In this document: positions 22,101 through 34,466 of the stretch, in pieces
Layout: every line of letters begins with the position of its first letter
Numbering within the stretch: position 1 is the first letter of the stretch
Assembly: GCA_025449115.1 (NCBI GenBank)
Contig: JAHLKC010000151.1
Location: forward strand, 30,769 to 94,768
Source: Chytridium lagenaria
Lineage: Eukaryota; Chytridiomycota; Chytridiomycetes; Chytridiales; Chytridiaceae
Length of the DNA stretch: 64,000 bases
Direction: 5' to 3'
Notes under the pieces: model-generated
The model's input: the letters and a program-made list of their open reading frames with translations, nothing else
Database searches by the model: none
Told to the model about the DNA's origin: nothing
Made by a program: the position numbers and the translations under genes

Positions 22101-23950
22101 ACAATATCCGGTCGGTCTGCGGCGGTTTGATTTGGTAATAATTCTCGACGAATTTCATCCCAGTCGGGATTACACGTCATCGTTATGAATAATGATGGTT
22201 TTCCGTAACGGGTCACTAATGCCATAGCATCTTGATAACGTTGATGCATATCTCGAGGACCACCCGTAAAAGAAGATGGTAATATAACTCTTCCAGTATT
22301 GCCAGCGTTACGTTCCCCAGCAGTGAACGCGTCCTGTACACCTTGATATAATGCGCGGATTAATTTTTGATTTCTAGCAATGTAGTTTAATCGTTCAGTT
22401 TGCATTTTAACAAACATATCGACAACATATTGCTGCAGTAGTCGACCTCCACGAAGAAGCAAAGACGTATCTTCATGTCGAAGTTGAAGCTTGTACGCGT
22501 AATATTCTCGACACGACACTTTTTTTACCCCGCCGTTGACGTCGACACTGTATATCTTCATGCCAACCGTGTTCTCCATGAGGAAATAATAACGGATACT
22601 GCATGGGATCATAAATAGCGGCCGTTTCAGAGATTCTCTGTAAAGTTCCTCCAATCGATCGTATCACATATCCCTGGTACTTGGAATAAAGTCATTGTGA
22701 TCTAATACAAAAATATTAAGAACGAAATAATTTTAAATAAAAATTAATAACTTACTTTCTATCCATACCGCTGCAACTTGTGATACTGTAGGTCGATTAT
22801 ATCGTCGTTGATCTAAACCAGGTATAGTTGACCGCAGTACTAAACGATATGACGGTAAATTCGGTAATCTAGACATGGACTCGAAAAATCCAACATATGG
22901 ATTTAACAAATGAAGCTCCGCTCGAATTTGCGAAACAACAGCACGATCCAAAAAAGGGAAAATCGAAAGTCGATTGTCTATGTCATGTTCTGTATCATAA
23001 AAATACAATTGCAGAAAATTGGTGGATGATCGGGCGTCGGTAAAAAGGAACTATCCCGTGGTAAATGGAACATGAGCACGAAACGTATAAACTCCATTAC
23101 GCCCATTTGCAAGATCCGTATCCAAACTAACTCCCATAGAAGTAAATGCAAAAACTGCGTTATACGCACGAATATTATGTCGAAAGTCGGTAGAATTATT
23201 ACATAATTGCAATAATGATGGAGGTGGAGGATGATATGTCAAATGCACGTTCCCATCCCCACAACAAAAAGTTTCAGGCTCGAACGGGAAACGCCTCGCT
23301 TCGCACTTTAAACATGTGCGTGAAACCGGAAGTTCATTTTTCGTAACAGTACCATCATCAACCCGCCCTCCTGCTATCCATCGACTGGAACTATGTAAAA
23401 TCCGTAAGACAAATCGTCAGGGTCAAATAATGTTACCGTCGAACCGATATATCCAATCGAGCTCTTATTTCTCTTCGCCTTGAAGTATTAATCGTACTAA
23501 AATGTTTAAGTCATAATATCACCATAATAAAATCACGATACCGTTGATTTAGCTGTTCATCCTCCGTCAATTCAGCTCGAGCTAACCGTCTTCTTCTTGT
23601 ATTAGTTTCACTAATTGATATATCAATACTTCCATGTAAATGGAATACTATACCGTTCCTGTCGTCTCATATCCTCCGTCATTCGACTTCTGGCTATCCG
23701 TCTTTGCATAGTATTCGTATGTCTAATACGTATTACCAAAAATAACCATAATGGTAAATATCTACTACCTTTCATGATTCTGTCGCGCTTCAGAAGCCGT
23801 AGCTCTGGATCGTCGATGCCGATCTGTATTCGCCGCTCTATCATAAATGTTTTTTACCAATCAACACCACATAATTCACCGTCTAATCTCCACGGCATCT
23901 TCATGACGTTCTCCACCATCACCGTCACCATTCATATAATTCGACGACAT
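19136..23950 (-). CDS. Helitron Rep/helicase with many introns and several frame breaks
   Basis: Rolling-circle replication initiator fused to a Pif1-like helicase. From the N-terminus: an Arg-rich repeat region spread over small exons (23880-23950, 23769-23837, 23654-23701, 23542-23595, 23437-23478); a zinc-binding part CLKCEARRFPFEPETFCC with NIRAYNAVFAFTSMG; DPMQYPLLFPHGEHGW; the Rep domain with GLPHVHILLIL (HUH at 21974-21982) and two-tyrosine motif KYLYKYLMKG (21559-21576); a linker after an intron at about 21062-21112; Walker A GPGGSGKT (20471-20493), SSGIAAINMIGGRTAHS, IIWDEAPM, FCGDFRQILPVI; then PVILLRNLDP and the C-terminal YALTINKSQGN and HGQLYVALSRA. Motif order and spacing are those of canonical Helitrons. 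Frame changes are seen near 23040, 22670, 22560, 21590, 20650, 19830 and 19500, so this copy is damaged or mis-sequenced. Confidence 0.9.
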
Positions 23951-24175
23951 CGAAAGATTTAAACGTTCTCGAAAACAATTTGTCAACTGCGGATTTCAAC
24001 CTGACATACACGTGACCACCACCCAATGGAAACGTAAAACGACAACGATCCAATAAAAAACGCCAAAAAGGAACGGACGTCCATTTTATCCAATGAAAAC
24101 GGAGAACGAAAACGGATCCAATCAAAACGCCGAAAAGGGACGGACGGACGGACGGGGCAAATTTAGTAATATAGA

Positions 24176-24991
24176 TAGACAGAGAAAGAGAAAACCTTAT
24201 TATCATTAATAATAATAATGTATATATTTATATAAAATAATATAATAATAATACATGAATTGATTTCCGATGAGTGTGTAACCAAACCCTCTTTGACACG
24301 ATCCACATCTAGAATAAGAAGAATAATAATAATAAAATAATATATATATTGAATAACCCTAGAGTCATCGCATCATAATATACACATTCATTCAAACACT
24401 CTACTTTAATATAATAACTCCTCAACTCCACTCACTCACTTTACTACTATTAAACATATGCTAAACTGCTAATGAACCCTTCTAATATATTCATAACTCT
24501 TTATCACTCTAGGTATCTATCTATTTAATCAAACTCTCCATCAAAAATCGTATCACAAAAAAGAAGGCACAACACTACCTATTACATTAGTATTTATATA
24601 TATAGTCACATCCATCCATAATAACACAAACAAATCCCATTACCCGCGGTAATATCAAGAGTTGGAACAATTCACCCAACCCCAATGCTTTTCTGAATGA
24701 TGAATCTCACTATTATTTATTTTGTTTGGACTTTGGCCTATACAAGGCGCTCGAAATGGACTTCAATACCATCCCATACTCCCCAATCTTCATCATCCAA
24801 GAACATGCAAATACAACTTTCCAATAACCCACATCATCTTTATCCATCCCCCCATCCATCCCTCCAAAAAAAACACAGAAAAAGATCAACACCCGGGTAT
24901 TCAATTCCAAAAAAAAACAACAAAACACGACAAGATTGCATTATGGTATATACGTGCTGAGAGAAGAAAGGAACACACAAACAAAAAAGGA
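24176..24991. other. AT-rich intergenic DNA right of the Helitron
   Basis: Runs of TAATAATAA and TATATA with no open frame of note. The 3' end of the kinase gene lies at its right border. Confidence 0.5.
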
Positions 24992-27209
24992 TCACATGTA
25001 AGGTTCCATGATCCCCTCCAAGGATCGATGCAATGTAATGTAAACATCCGTACCGTATTTATATACATACAAATAAAACATTAACACGAGAAAAAATATT
25101 TGTCAAAAAAATAAATAATAACTCACCCGTATTTCGAGGTAACGTTCAAATCCCCATTAAAATACCGTGCATACTACAATTAATAGAAAAAAGGGTTGAA
25201 CACTCGTCAGCAACTAAACCATACCAACATACAAAGACACCATAAAAATTAAAAAAAAAGATATATGCTCACCAACCGACTCAACGGCAACCCATACCCA
25301 AACCCAGCCATCGGCGCTCCCTCAACCTCACTCCCATGAAACCCTCCATCCAGTCTCGCCGGTCTCGCCGTAGTATAAGCATACCTAAACAACTTTTCAC
25401 GTTCCCCATCTCTAATCCCAACCCCCCGATCACTCACTCGAATCAACACACTCCGCCCTTCATTCTCCTCCCCAATCTCAATCCTCACCTCCTCCATCTC
25501 ACTCCCAAACATCTCATGTCGCTCCACAACAGCCCTCAACGCATTCTTGACCACCTCGAAAAGCATATGGTGTAAATGCGACGGCACAAACACAAGTGGG
25601 TGTCGCGTCGTGTCGATAATCTGGATGCCAGGGGTCACCCCCATCACGCGTTCACAGACTTCAGAGGCGTCCGCTGCAGCTTCACTGGCCACTTCGGATG
25701 GAGAAGTGTGCGTCGACACAATGCCAATGTGGTTTGGACGGTGGGAAGGGCGGAGGAGAGAGAGGTGGTGGCCAATGAGGATGCGCATCCCCGTGCGTGC
25801 GCGGAAAAATTTGGTAATAAGGGTTTGGAGGTGGGGGAGGGTAGGGTCGAGGCGGTGAGAGTCGGCCAGTTCGCGAATGTTTTTGGCTGCATGCCATGAT
25901 ATTATAAGAGTGCATAAAAAGGCAAGGATGGATGGGTCAGAGAAGGAAATCAACGAAAAAAGAAAAGTCAAAAGAAATGAACCGAACGGATTGAAATGGA
26001 AAAAGAAAACGAAACTAAATGTACCTAACAACACAATAATAGGGTTATGTCTCTCCACAATCCCCGCCAAAATCTTTTCAAACCTCTTATTAAAATACCC
26101 CGCAGCCGCCTCCATATGGGGTTCCACCACCTCTCCAAAATACATCAACTCTTTGGGATTCCCCCACCCTCCATTCTTGGTTTCCTCCATAATAGTGGGT
26201 GGTGGTCGAGCATTCAACGTGTTGACAGATCCGTCACCAAAGTAACTTCGACTGGCTGTCGCAGAGCCATTGAACCAGGTGGTTAGGCGGTTAAAGACGG
26301 GTTTGGGTTGTGGGAGGAGTTGGGCGGCGGCGTGGCCTAGGCGGATGGCGTCGGGGTTTTGACGCCATTGGGAGATTTCGTTGGAGTATTCGAGAAGGTG
26401 TTGGAAGGAGATGGCGTACCTTCATACAATAGAAATAAATGAATTTAAGATGGATAAAGAGATGAATAGGGTTAGTGAAAATGGGTGATGATTTAAAGGA
26501 GAATCGTTGTATAGCATCCCGATGAATGGATAAAGATAAACAAGTCACTCCATTTCAAATAGTGACAACATTACATGTCCACAAGCGTCCAATATACAAC
26601 CAAACTCAACGACTCACCATTTTTGAATCAAATGCAAATCAGACGGCAAGACAGGAGGAGGTTTGAGGAGAGAAGGAAGAGCGGATATAGATTGATGTCG
26701 ATGAGCCATTCTCACGGGAAGTTCGTCTGCTAAAAAAATGGATGCGTTGAGGAGGTGGGAGGGGGAGGGGTTTGGGCCTATGACGGGATTGAATGGTTAA
26801 TGTGGGGGGTGGAGGTGATGGGGGAGTGAGTGAATGTTTTGGTGTTGATGATGATAGATAATTCATAAACCACAACTTTACAATTGTATACTCCGTTCGT
26901 TCAAGCGATAAAAGTGCCAACGCAATGGTCATGCAAGCCTCTCCTATCCTTTTCAATAAGATTGCTAACACATTGGCATCCCAAGCCCCTCCAGTCAAGA
27001 TTGCCAACCCATTAGCAAGCCCACAAACAATTGACATCTCCCCCCACATCACCATCCAATCCCACCGCAGCCATCACCCCACTCCCACTGCAAGACTCAC
27101 CAAACTTCAACATATCCGAAAACGCAATCTGTCTTAACGGTCTTTTTGCATATTCCTTCAGACGTGTAGAAACCCATGCAGGGAGAGCCTGCGAGGCGGC
27201 AGAAGCCAT
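24992..27209 (-). CDS. Mitochondrial pyruvate/branched-chain ketoacid dehydrogenase kinase (PDK/BCKDK)
   Basis: Kinase of the PDK/BCKDK family, which phosphorylates the E1 subunit of mitochondrial 2-oxoacid dehydrogenase complexes. N-terminal part: LKEYAKRPLRQIAFSDMLKFG; then ELPVRMAHR, RHNPIIVLL and the helical B domain. The GHKL ATPase domain shows the N-box HHMLFEVVKNALRAV, G1 box SDRGVGI, F-box FRYAYTT and G2 box GFGYGLPLSRL, then, after introns, YARYFNGDLNV and YGTDVYITLHR, ending MEPYM. At least five introns; the last one lacks a clean AG acceptor before TACGG. I start at ATG 27209 (MASAASQALP), which gives a short plausible presequence; the frame is open upstream to 27425. Which of the two complexes it regulates cannot be decided. 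Confidence 0.92.
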
Positions 27210-28187
27210 GAAAGTTTTTTTTCGTTTTTTAGTGGTGAAGCCGGTGACGTAGAAACGGATGAGGGGGTGTTTGGTGGAAAGGTCCTTGATGGTTTTAAGA
27301 GATTGTAGTGTGTGCAAGATGAATTGTAGCTTGAAGGGATGGGACGGTGTCGTATGGATGGATGGTTGTTTGGCAGCGTCAATCAATCCAAAACGCACAC
27401 ACCAACCAAACAAAAACAATACCAAACAGTGAACCCGTAGAAAGATGTGTCAAACGACGGTTCGCTCGAGTACCAACTATGAGTCTTTGTGAGATAGGGG
27501 GGCAGGCAAGGTAGGGTCAGCAGGGAAGGATAACATGTGATAACAACGTTGTACCACCTCTTTTCATTCCCGCCACATCATTCCTGCCACTGCGCCCGAC
27601 CTTTTGACATTTCCATAAATAAATCAAGGGTTGGTGCCTTATTGTGTTACCTGGGTATTGGCGCAGAGATTAGGGAAGGGAGTGATGTCATGCTCAATCT
27701 AAGTATCGGAAGTATTCGGGGAATGTGGTTTCTGGAGCTTTATCGGGAGATGTCGGGTACAATAAATATTACTTTTGTTTGTTTTTGTTAGAATGACATG
27801 TCGTAAAGGCATTCTGCCGAAGGCATCATTCCGCATGGTGTTTGTTTGTTTCATTATTCCACAACGAGTATCTAAATGGTGTTGAGCCGACAATCCGGCG
27901 TGTCGATACGTAAAGTATTTAAGAAGCCGTTACAATAAGAATGCGGATTCATTACACGTCACACCAGGCAACGTTTCACTCGCAACACGACTTTTTGGAG
28001 AAGCAATGATATTTTATTACCGTTTTTTTGAGACGGAGATAACATTGGAGTATCCCCAATTTTATTATTATAACGCAAATTGAAAAGAGCATATTTCTTA
28101 AAAACACCAAGTCCTCTCTGCAATGCATAGAAGAACCAAAAAAAAACCCAAAAAACAAACTAAACAACACATAATCGGTAAAACACA
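27210..28187. other. Intergenic DNA
   Basis: About 980 bases between the kinase start and the stop of the Skt5-like gene. Short frames of 60-85 codons occur on both strands but carry no motif. Nothing else recognised. Confidence 0.5.
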
Positions 28188-31100
28188 TCACATCACAACA
28201 CAACACCCCGCAGCCCCCGGCTCCCTATTGACAGCAACCTTCTTCTTCTTCCCCTTCCCTTCTTCCCCTCCACTCCCCCTCCTGCGCCACAGCAACCTCC
28301 TGCGTTCCAGCCTGCTGCACAACATCCCCCTTTACACCCCCCTCCCCCCACCCCCTCCCTCCCCCCCTCCTCCACCTTCCTCTCCACACTCCCCACAACC
28401 TCCACCTCCGGATTCACCAACGCATCCACCTCCCCAATCCTCAAACCCCAACGGCGCCATACTGGTCGAATCGTCCCATTCTTCATCTCACTCCCCACAT
28501 ACCCCTCCCCATCAAAAGGCACCTTCACCCTCCCCAGATCCCAACCCCCCTCCCCTCCAACACCCATCCCGCCATCTCCCGATACCTCACACTCATCGCC
28601 ACATCTTTCATCAAAGCGTACCCCTGATCCCCACCCACATCTTCGACACCCGTGGCGTAGAGGTCCGCGAGCGCTAGGAAGGATAAGACGGTGGAGGTCG
28701 TGGATGTGAATCGGGATCGCGGGTGGGTGGGACGTTGATGGAGGCACGGATGCAGGGCGTCGTACCAGCAGACTGCGCGGAGAATGTTTTCGATGGATGT
28801 CACCGATTCCGAAATGGTAGGCGCGGGCGACTTCGTATCGAGCGTCTATGCAGACAGGGGAGCGGTCAAGGTTTCCTAAAAAGATGGTCGTGGCCTAACA
28901 ACAAAAAGTGGGGTTTAGAAATAAAAAAAAATAAAACAGAACGGAAAAAAGTGGATTTCGGAAAAAAAACAACACAACCATAAAAAGGTGGGTTTAGAAA
29001 TAAAAAATAAAACAGAAAAAAAAACAAAACAGAACCATAAAAAGGTGGGTTTAGAAATAAAAATAAAACAGAACAAAAAAAGTGGATTTCGGAATAAAAA
29101 AACAGAACAACATAAAAGGGTGGGTTTATAAATAAATAATAAAACAGAACAAAAAAGGTGGATTAAAAAACAAAACAAAGTGGGGGATGGGGAAGAACTT
29201 ACAATCCCCGCATACCCAATCCCCTTCAACAACCTCCCAACCCCCATCTGCGCCTCCCCATCCCCACTCCTCGCCTTCTCCACCATCTCCCGTCCATCCT
29301 TCGTCGCAAAAAACCGTCGACATTCCTCACCCATCCCTTGAACCGCTTTCCGCACATCATCAAAGTCATCCCCGACCCCTCGATCTCTTGCGCGTTCAAT
29401 CCACGCGCCACCTGCTGTTTTGCCTTCCCAGTAGAGGCGGGCGCCGTGGAGCGCGGAGGAGGGGGAGGGAGCCGGCGAGGAGGGAGAGACGGAGGTGGTG
29501 GAGGGAGAGGTTGTGGGAGGTTGGGGCGAGGAGGAGGGAGAGGGTGTGGTTGGCGGCGGCGTGGGATGGCTGGTGTGGTAAGGTGTTGGAAAGGATGCAA
29601 GTAAGATGAAAGTGTTAGAAATGATGAAGGTAAGATCAAATCGTCAAAAATGTTGAAAGTAGGATTAAATCGTCAAAAATGATGAAAGTAGGATGATATC
29701 GTCAAAAATGATGAAAGTAGAATGAAATCGTTACAAATGATAAAAGTGAGAAAAAAGAAGGGTTTTAAACGGACGGTTACCACAAAACACAAAACAAAGA
29801 TTTGATGGGAAGGAGGATCTACTCACCCCAGCCAACGCAAAACACTCTTTTTGCTTTCTCTAAATCCTTTTCCTCCCAAAACGTCCCATTCTGTAGGTTG
29901 AAGACCACGTTTATAGCAAGCTTCAGGGTATTTCTATTCAAACCCTCATTAGAATCCATATATAGAATACAAATAATTACCATCTCCACTGCCTTTTTAA
30001 GGTACTCAACAGCCTCGGGATCCGAATCTCCACCGAGTTCATAAAGCGCGTAAAGAGCGGCGGGGCTTCCCTGCGTTTCAGTGTTAGCGGTGGGGGGAGA
30101 AAAGAAAGGTTTACTTCTCTACAGCCTTATTTAACCATGATTTCTTGTCGGTGATGGGAATCGAGGGTTTTGGCGTATTCAACTTAAAAATCATTAATGC
30201 TGTATACAGCAACATAAAACACTTACCCATCTTCTCCACATCCCCATTCTCCGCCTTCCACTTCACAAACCCCCTTTTCCGTCGTTCCAAAACCTCCAAC
30301 ACCATCTTCTTCCCCTCCCTTTTATCCCCCTCCAAAAACATCATCACCGCCTTCCTCGCTCCCTCCACATCCCCATCCCCTCCAACAACGTCGCGTTCTC
30401 TCACCACAAAGGTCTGAGCGGGGGTATGCGTCGGATGAAGGGAGGGAAAGGGTTTCGAGGATAGAGGATTTGGTGGAAGTTAGAATGAGAGGGGTTGTGG
30501 AGCCGAGGTTTTGGAGGGAGGTGGAGGCGGCGCGGAGGCTGGGTTGGGGGTGCGGGAGTGGGAGTGGGGAGGGTGTTGGAGTCGTAGAGATCGGCGAGAG
30601 CGGAGAGACCTTTCCAGGAACCGGAACGGGCAGAGGAGATGTAGTAGTGGAGAGAGGTTGGGATGGATTCGGGGACGCCGCCTTCACCCTATTCCGCGAT
30701 GAGTAAACGAGAAGACATAGGTTTTAATAAAGTAAATGAGGGGTGGTGGTTCATGAAATAGGAAGGATGTACTTACTGTTGCGTATATCCCTGCCAACTC
30801 ATGCATACAATGTGCATCTCCTTTACCTCCATCCCGTCCTGTCGCATATTTCTCCCAAACCTCGACGGAAGCCCGTTCTCCCATCCCAAAAAACGCATCA
30901 CGACATCCATTGATCAACACATCCAACACATCAGAAGGATCTACAGGTTCAAGTTGCGGGGACGATATCAACAGTGTTGCGATATCGGCTGTGACTGCCT
31001 TTTCGTTTGTGGTTGTGCGGGAAGCAGAGACAAGCCTTATAAAACGTTAAAGGGGATGAAGGGGGGACGGGTACCATCCGAGTGCTTCATAGTCGTTTTT

Positions 31101-31517
31101 TGGGATATGGTGGCCGGTGATGAGATGGTGGGAAAGGGTGGATTGACTGTCTGCGTGGTAAAGTTTCGCGGCTTTGTATAGATACTTGATGGCTTCCTCC
31201 TTCAACCCAACGGGATCGCTTTCAAGTACCTAAAAAACACTCAACGTTCATCCCACAAAACAATCACTCCACAACCCGTCCCATACCTTATACAATTCCG
31301 TGATGGATGGGAGATGATCCAACGCTGCACGAACGCTCAACACAAGGATCTCGGATAACAGCGGTGCTGCGGGGTCAACGGTGATGCCTTTGGATTCGAG
31401 GATGGTGGTGATGCAGGATGTGATGTGGGTGGGTGTTGAGAGATCTAGGTTGAGGGTTTCAGAGAGGGTTTGGGAGGCTGTGAGGATTGCAAGGATGGCG
31501 GGGTTGAGGTCCGACAT
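28188..31517 (-). CDS. Sel1-repeat protein with CaaX end, Skt5/Chs4-like
   Basis: Starts MSDLNPAILAILTAS at 31517. Many exons encode Sel1-like (TPR-like) helical repeats, e.g. LKEEAIKYLYKAAKLYHADSQ, GDAHCMHELAGIYA, SARSGSWKGLSALADLYD, AALYALYELGGDSDPEAVEYLKKA, GDGEAQMGVGRLLKGIGYAG, and DARYEVARAYHFGIG. The tail is Gly-rich, then GKKKKVAVNREP and the last residues GCCVVM before the stop at 28188. CVVM is a CaaX prenylation box, preceded by a second Cys and a Lys cluster. Sel1 repeats plus a C-terminal CaaX is the layout of Skt5/Chs4, the membrane-anchored activator of chitin synthase. Several introns hold A-rich minisatellites. Repeat sequence is diverged and frames change in several exons, so orthology with Skt5 is inferred. 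Confidence 0.75.
28910..29180. repeat. Intronic A-rich minisatellite
   Basis: Within an intron of the Sel1 gene, four to five units of the form 'AAAAAGGTGGGTTTAGAAATAAAAATAAAACAGAAC', alternating with 'AAAGTGGATTTCGGAA', repeat with period about 55-65 bp. Confidence 0.75.
29605..29750. repeat. Intronic minisatellite, period about 33 bp
   Basis: Units 'ATCGTCAAAAATGATGAAAGTAGGATGAA' occur four times with small changes in another intron of the same Sel1 gene. Confidence 0.75.
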
Positions 31518-32223
31518 TGTTTAAGCGCGGTTCTTTTTTCTTCCTTTCTAAGGTGCGATCGTGGATGATGATGATGCGATGAAGAGATATTGGTATTTGA
31601 TGGGGGACGTTGATGGGAAGGATGGGGCGGGATCGTGAAAGTCCTGGTCTGATTGCGGCAGTTGTTTTTCGTTTGCGGTTGGCGGAAACTCAAAAATTTT
31701 ATTTTGTGGACCTGACGTACCGCTGGAGACCGTCAACCAAATATGGGTTGTCGCAAAAGGGGATAATGCGGGAGTCGCTGTTCATGATCCGGAGCATTGA
31801 AAAAAACAGACAGTGGGATACGTTGGATTTTCATAGCTCATTGCGCGTGAGTGTGAACGAAACCTGTAACTCCAAGAACATAGCTTTCGCTTTTGCGATA
31901 CTGAATCATGCCAATTTTTATAATGAATATTCCAGTTGCTGAACTGAAGGTAACTACAAATTACCTTCTGAGAAAAGTTTGATAAACTGAAGATTACAGT
32001 GAACCAAAGAAGCTCAAACATATTGGAACAAGTAGAAAAAGCGTGGCATATATCTTTCAAGTACGTAATATCATTAGTTAAATTTAAACTTCAAATGCGT
32101 AATGCACATAAATACTTTATTTACTGAATGCCTTTCATGCAACAAACATATAACTATCTTCCACCTATTTTTTTAAACTAACTTACTCCTCCTCTGATCC
32201 CTTCACCATTCTCCTCTGTACAA
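31518..32223. other. Intergenic DNA
   Basis: Upstream of the Sel1 gene and downstream of the next minus-strand gene. A 110-codon plus-strand frame (31610-31942) has no motif and overlaps the promoter region. Nothing else seen. Confidence 0.45.
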
Positions 32224-34029
32224 TCAGAGGGCCTGTCCCCTCATCATCTCAACCCCCTCCTCCACCCTCTTCAACTTCTCCCACAAAAACCCTGTCCACC
32301 CTTCCTCCTTCATCATCAAACTCGCCTCAACCGCCTCAACGGTCCCAATACCCCCCCGTAATCCCTGCACATCACTCCTCAGCCTCTTCACATCCCCATC
32401 CAATTTCACAAGACAAGGCGCCAACCCCTTCAACTCCCCAACAACCTCCATCAACACCCCAAAATCATTCTCACTCCGTTTCAACATCCGCAGATTCGTC
32501 ACAACCTTTGCCGACTCTACATCAGACCGAAACCACCGCCACGGGTCATGCGCGTGGATATCTCGAAGTGCCGTATACTCTTCACGTCGGTGTTTCGCTT
32601 TCGACGCTTCCCATGTTGCCGCCGCCTCTGCTTGTCTCCACACCGCCTGTGCTCTATCCGATCGGTCACGGACCCAATGCAAGCGGGTCTCGAGATCGGC
32701 AAGGTGCGTGTCAATGGCCTCCAAGGTGGTGTCGAGAAGATCTTGAAGGTCCCGCGTGTTTGGGTGTGAAGATGTTGCACCACGAAAGAGGTGGGTGATG
32801 AGACGGAGGATATAGCGGGTTGCTGTGTGTCCGGATGTGGTGAGGGTAAGAACGGCGGTCGGAGACTTCGTTAAGGGATGTGGCGAGATCTTCCAATGTA
32901 TCGGCAACGTGGCGATACCCGCCTACATCGGTAGTTGTGGGCGTGGGTTTCGATTCGTATGCGGCGCCAATGTTTGCACGGACTGTCCCTGCGAGTGAAC
33001 GTGCGGCGTGAGCAGACAGGGAGATGTTGAGGGAAGGCGGGAAAGACATGAGGTCTTGGATAATATCAATCATATGTCCATCTGTAGAATCCACGAGTAC
33101 CGCAATAGCAGCAACGGGATTCCTTCCATCCCTCTCTTCGTCTTCTACTTCAACTCTATACAACGACTTGATCACACCAAAATGGGGAAAACACGTTCAT
33201 GACCGCGTTTGAACCCATTTCACAGACTCCAAACTTGATCAAGCTGATCCATGATAACGCAAGGAAAGCGCAACCAATAAAAAGTGCTTTGATGAGCCCT
33301 AAGCGCGAAGACTTGGATGGCGGGGAATTCGATAATGGTGAAGAAGTAGACTTTTTGGAAACCTTTTTCGGACGAAGTGGTCTTTACGGCGGTTTTTGAA
33401 GCTATTCTGCGGGAAAAGAATACCTGGTTTCGCGGAAAAAAAGAAAGGTTTGTACCGTTCTAAATTATACTCTTTAGATCAAAATAAAAAAGCAGGCCAA
33501 TAGAAAAAAAATAAAAGAGGCTGAGGTGATCAAAGTGAATGGGGTGAAAGGCAGCTGAAAGGCACGAGAAGGTGTGGGAACAGCAGGATCTGACTCGACA
33601 TTCACATGAATGAAGAAAAGAAAAGGCGAAACTCACCCTCTGACTTTGCTGAAACCGGAAGACGATACTGACCCCGTCGACCATCCCCTTCCCATCCTCC
33701 TCACCAATCCCTCGGGAATCGACGGTGCGACCGTCACATCCATCATCTCATCCGTCTTTGGAGTAGAAGATTCGGATATCCTTTAACTTTCTCGGCGTCC
33801 ATTGTCCTTCATCCTGCCAAAGCGGGTCCATCTCAGATGTGGCCTCATTGTCCCAAGACGCTGAGGAAGGAGGGTCGGGTTGTGGTAAAGTGTCGTTGTC
33901 GTGCCAATTTGTGGAAGTGGGTGATGGAGCGCGGTTAAGGAGGATGGAATCGGTGGCGGTATCTTCCCAGGATGACTCGTCAAAGTCGGCTTCGCAGAGA
34001 GGATGCAAAGGTTGGACAGTGGAGTCCAT
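32224..34029 (-). CDS. Unrecognised single-pass membrane protein with coiled-coil C-terminus
   Basis: Exon 1 from ATG 34029 encodes an acidic, Trp-containing leader (DESSWEDTATDSILL, SSASWDNEATSEMDPLW). An intron beginning GTGAGT at about 33638 separates it from a Lys/Ser-rich stretch and a membrane helix LIKALFIGCAFLALSWISLIKFGV (about 33220-33300). After a frame change, a lumenal or extracellular part reads SLYRVEVEDEERDGR, AAIAVLVDSTDGHMIDIIQDLM, and then long amphipathic helices rich in Glu/Arg (TLEAIDTHLADLETRLHWV, RREEYTALRDIHAHDPWRWF, LKGLAPCLVKLDGDVKRLRS), ending MMRGQAL. No family recognised. Treating all parts as one gene is inference from order, strand and open frames; the N-terminal exon could be separate. 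The gene is divergent from PAQR 1. Confidence 0.5.
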
Positions 34030-34466
34030 TTCGTTTTGTCAGAAAGGAGATTGAAATTTTTGACGACTTGAGAGCGACTACCTTCTCAACGTGCTATGCT
34101 AGAAAGAAAATTAAAAGCTTCTTCGATGACAGATGATGAATTTGTGCATTCTCTGTAGGGTAGCCAGGTGTTGATGATGAATGACGGTGCAGAATGATGT
34201 GTTTCGGCGATGCCAGGAATGAATGTGCCATCAACCTAAATACTTCTCCACCCGGGTCCATTTCATTTTGGCAAAGGGGCGAGACCCTTTGTGGTGAATC
34301 TCCAGGCGGATACTAATATACTACTGGATGGATGAATATTGTGGTGGATTACTTGTGATGACTCGGCATTCATTATTACACAGCAAAGCCCATCTCCTCA
34401 CCCAAAAAAAAAAAGTCAAAAACCAGACAAGCAAGGCTCACCAACAACCATCCCCCATCTACAGCA

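Larger units (their letters stand above)
17922..24175 (-). mobile_element. Helitron, both termini present, about 6.25 kb
   Basis: Rolling-circle transposon oriented on the minus strand. Its 5' end (plus-strand coordinate 24175 downward) reads TCTATATTACTAAATTTG after an A. Its 3' end is a GC hairpin (17934-17951), a short spacer and CTAG (17922-17925), followed by T. This is the canonical Helitron arrangement: 5'-TC, 3' hairpin plus CTRR, insertion between A and T without target duplication. It encodes a Rep/helicase with HUH, two-tyrosine and Pif1-type motifs and one accessory gene. Frame breaks in the Rep/helicase leave open whether it is still autonomous. Confidence 0.95.

Noticed and set aside
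28910..29180. Possible CRISPR-like array
   Set aside because: Units are A-rich, variable and without regular spacers, inside an intron of a eukaryotic gene.
31610..31942. 110-codon plus frame
   Set aside because: No motif; lies in the promoter region of the Sel1 gene.
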